NCBI GenBank assembly: GCA_937138395.1
Contig: CAKZPB010000136.1
Coordinates: 30,824-94,823, forward strand
From: an uncultured Pseudomonadota bacterium
Lineage (GTDB): Bacteria > Pseudomonadota > Gammaproteobacteria > Xanthomonadales > Wenzhouxiangellaceae
Direction of reading: 5' to 3'
Length of the DNA stretch: 64,000 nucleotides
The translations under genes were made by a program, and so were the position numbers. Under the pieces are notes generated by a model, which made no database searches, was not told the origin of the DNA, and was given only the letters and a program-made list of their open reading frames with translations. Positions within the stretch are counted from its first letter, which is position 1; each line of letters begins with the position of its first letter. Below are positions 63,332 to 64,000 of the stretch, one piece after another.

Positions 63332-64000
63332 TCAATCGCAATAGCTTGACAGTAGGTGAAAAGCCGCCCGATACAGGGCGGTTTTTTTCATCTCGTTTGC
63401 CGGATCGATTTGGTCCCAAGCGTGTTTCGCGGCGATGCAATCCGTTTGATAAATACGTTGCTGGATCTGCAAAAGCGCGATCGAATCAGCATTGGCTCCG
63501 CCTGCGCTTAACTGCTCAATGCCGAGCTCGACTTCTTCAGTCGATCGGTCGGCAAGCGCCATCTGCGTTTGCAGCTCGAGCATCCGCAAATGTCGAGCAT
63601 GTCCTTCAGGATAGGTTTCGTTGATCACGGCACGGGCTTCATCCAATGTGGTCTGCGCTTGAGCCAGGTTGCCAGCCAGAAACTGATTGGCAGCAGACTC
63701 CAATGCAATTCGAACGTGAAAACCAGGCTCGTCGGCCAGTAATTCAAGGGCCCGATCAAAGTGGGCCTGAGCGTCCTCAAGATTGCCCATACGCTGCAGG
63801 GTTTGTGCCTGAAATCCTGTGATCAGACCAACCCAGGGGTGATCTTTGCCATAGTGAAGTCGAGTCAATCGCAATGCATCCGCGTGAGCTTCCATGGCTT
63901 CGCTCAGAAACCCCTGTTCAGAACGGCGGTTGGCCAGATTGCTCCAGCTGGTCGCCAGTCGAGGGTCATCCGGGCCAAGCAGTTGAACAAAATCAGTGGT
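63332..64000 (-). CDS. TPR protein, truncated by the window edge (possibly C-terminal half of a second TPR Ser/Thr kinase)
   Basis: Frame stays open from the edge (…TDFVQLLGPDDPRLATSWSNLANRRSEQGFLSEAMEAHADALRLTRLHYGKDHPWVGLITG…), TPR pattern. Confidence 0.75.
   Translation of the reverse strand, partial: TTDFVQLLGPDDPRLATSWSNLANRRSEQGFLSEAMEAHADALRLTRLHYGKDHPWVGLITGFQAQTLQRMGNLEDAQAHFDRALELLADEPGFHVRIALESAANQFLAGNLAQAQTTLDEARAVINETYPEGHARHLRMLELQTQMALADRSTEEVELGIEQLSAGGANADSIALLQIQQRIYQTDCIAAKHAWDQIDPANEMKKTALYRAAFHLLSSYCD
63359..63388 (+). terminator. Rho-independent terminator after the Calx-beta gene
   Basis: CCGCCC-GATACA-GGGCGG followed by TTTTTTT. Confidence 0.8.

Overview
The window is a dense chromosomal core segment from what looks like a gammaproteobacterium. 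A Lysobacterales/Chromatiales-like lineage (e.g. Wenzhouxiangella-like) is my inference from gene content only. Its backbone has these parts: (i) uvrA, SPFH/RHH pair, rplU-rpmA-obgE, a MuiA-type DUF4139 protein and a TPR Ser/Thr kinase; (ii) rpsT / murJ-ribF-lspA / thiO-like / pilC-pilD; (iii) secA, dciA-like and the full division/cell-wall (dcw) cluster mraZ-rsmH-ftsL-ftsI-murE-murF-mraY-ftsW-murG-murC-ddl-ftsQ-ftsA-ftsZ-lpxC on the minus strand, preceded by rnpB; (iv) hda / CDP-alcohol phosphatidyltransferase / DUF2066 diverging from purM-purN-DUF3108; (v) murA-ibaG diverging from yrbG-kdsD-kdsC-lptC-lptA-lptB, which continues into a tightly overlapping methyltransferase-GT2-epimerase trio; (vi) a near-consensus sigma-54 promoter ahead of a small exported protein translationally coupled to a large beta-helix/Calx-beta secreted protein; (vii) a TPR protein running off the right edge. 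No CRISPR array, prophage, IS transposase or tRNA was recognised. The most interesting signals are the sigma-54-driven two-gene exported-protein locus at ~60.1-63.3 kb, an in-frame palindromic insertion inside murF, a MITE-like inverted-repeat element at ~51.14-51.29 kb, a REP-like element plus 12-bp tandem repeat between ftsZ and lpxC, the SPFH/RHH operator-like repeats, and several losses from otherwise conserved gene neighbourhoods (ileS, mlaFEDCB, rpoN).
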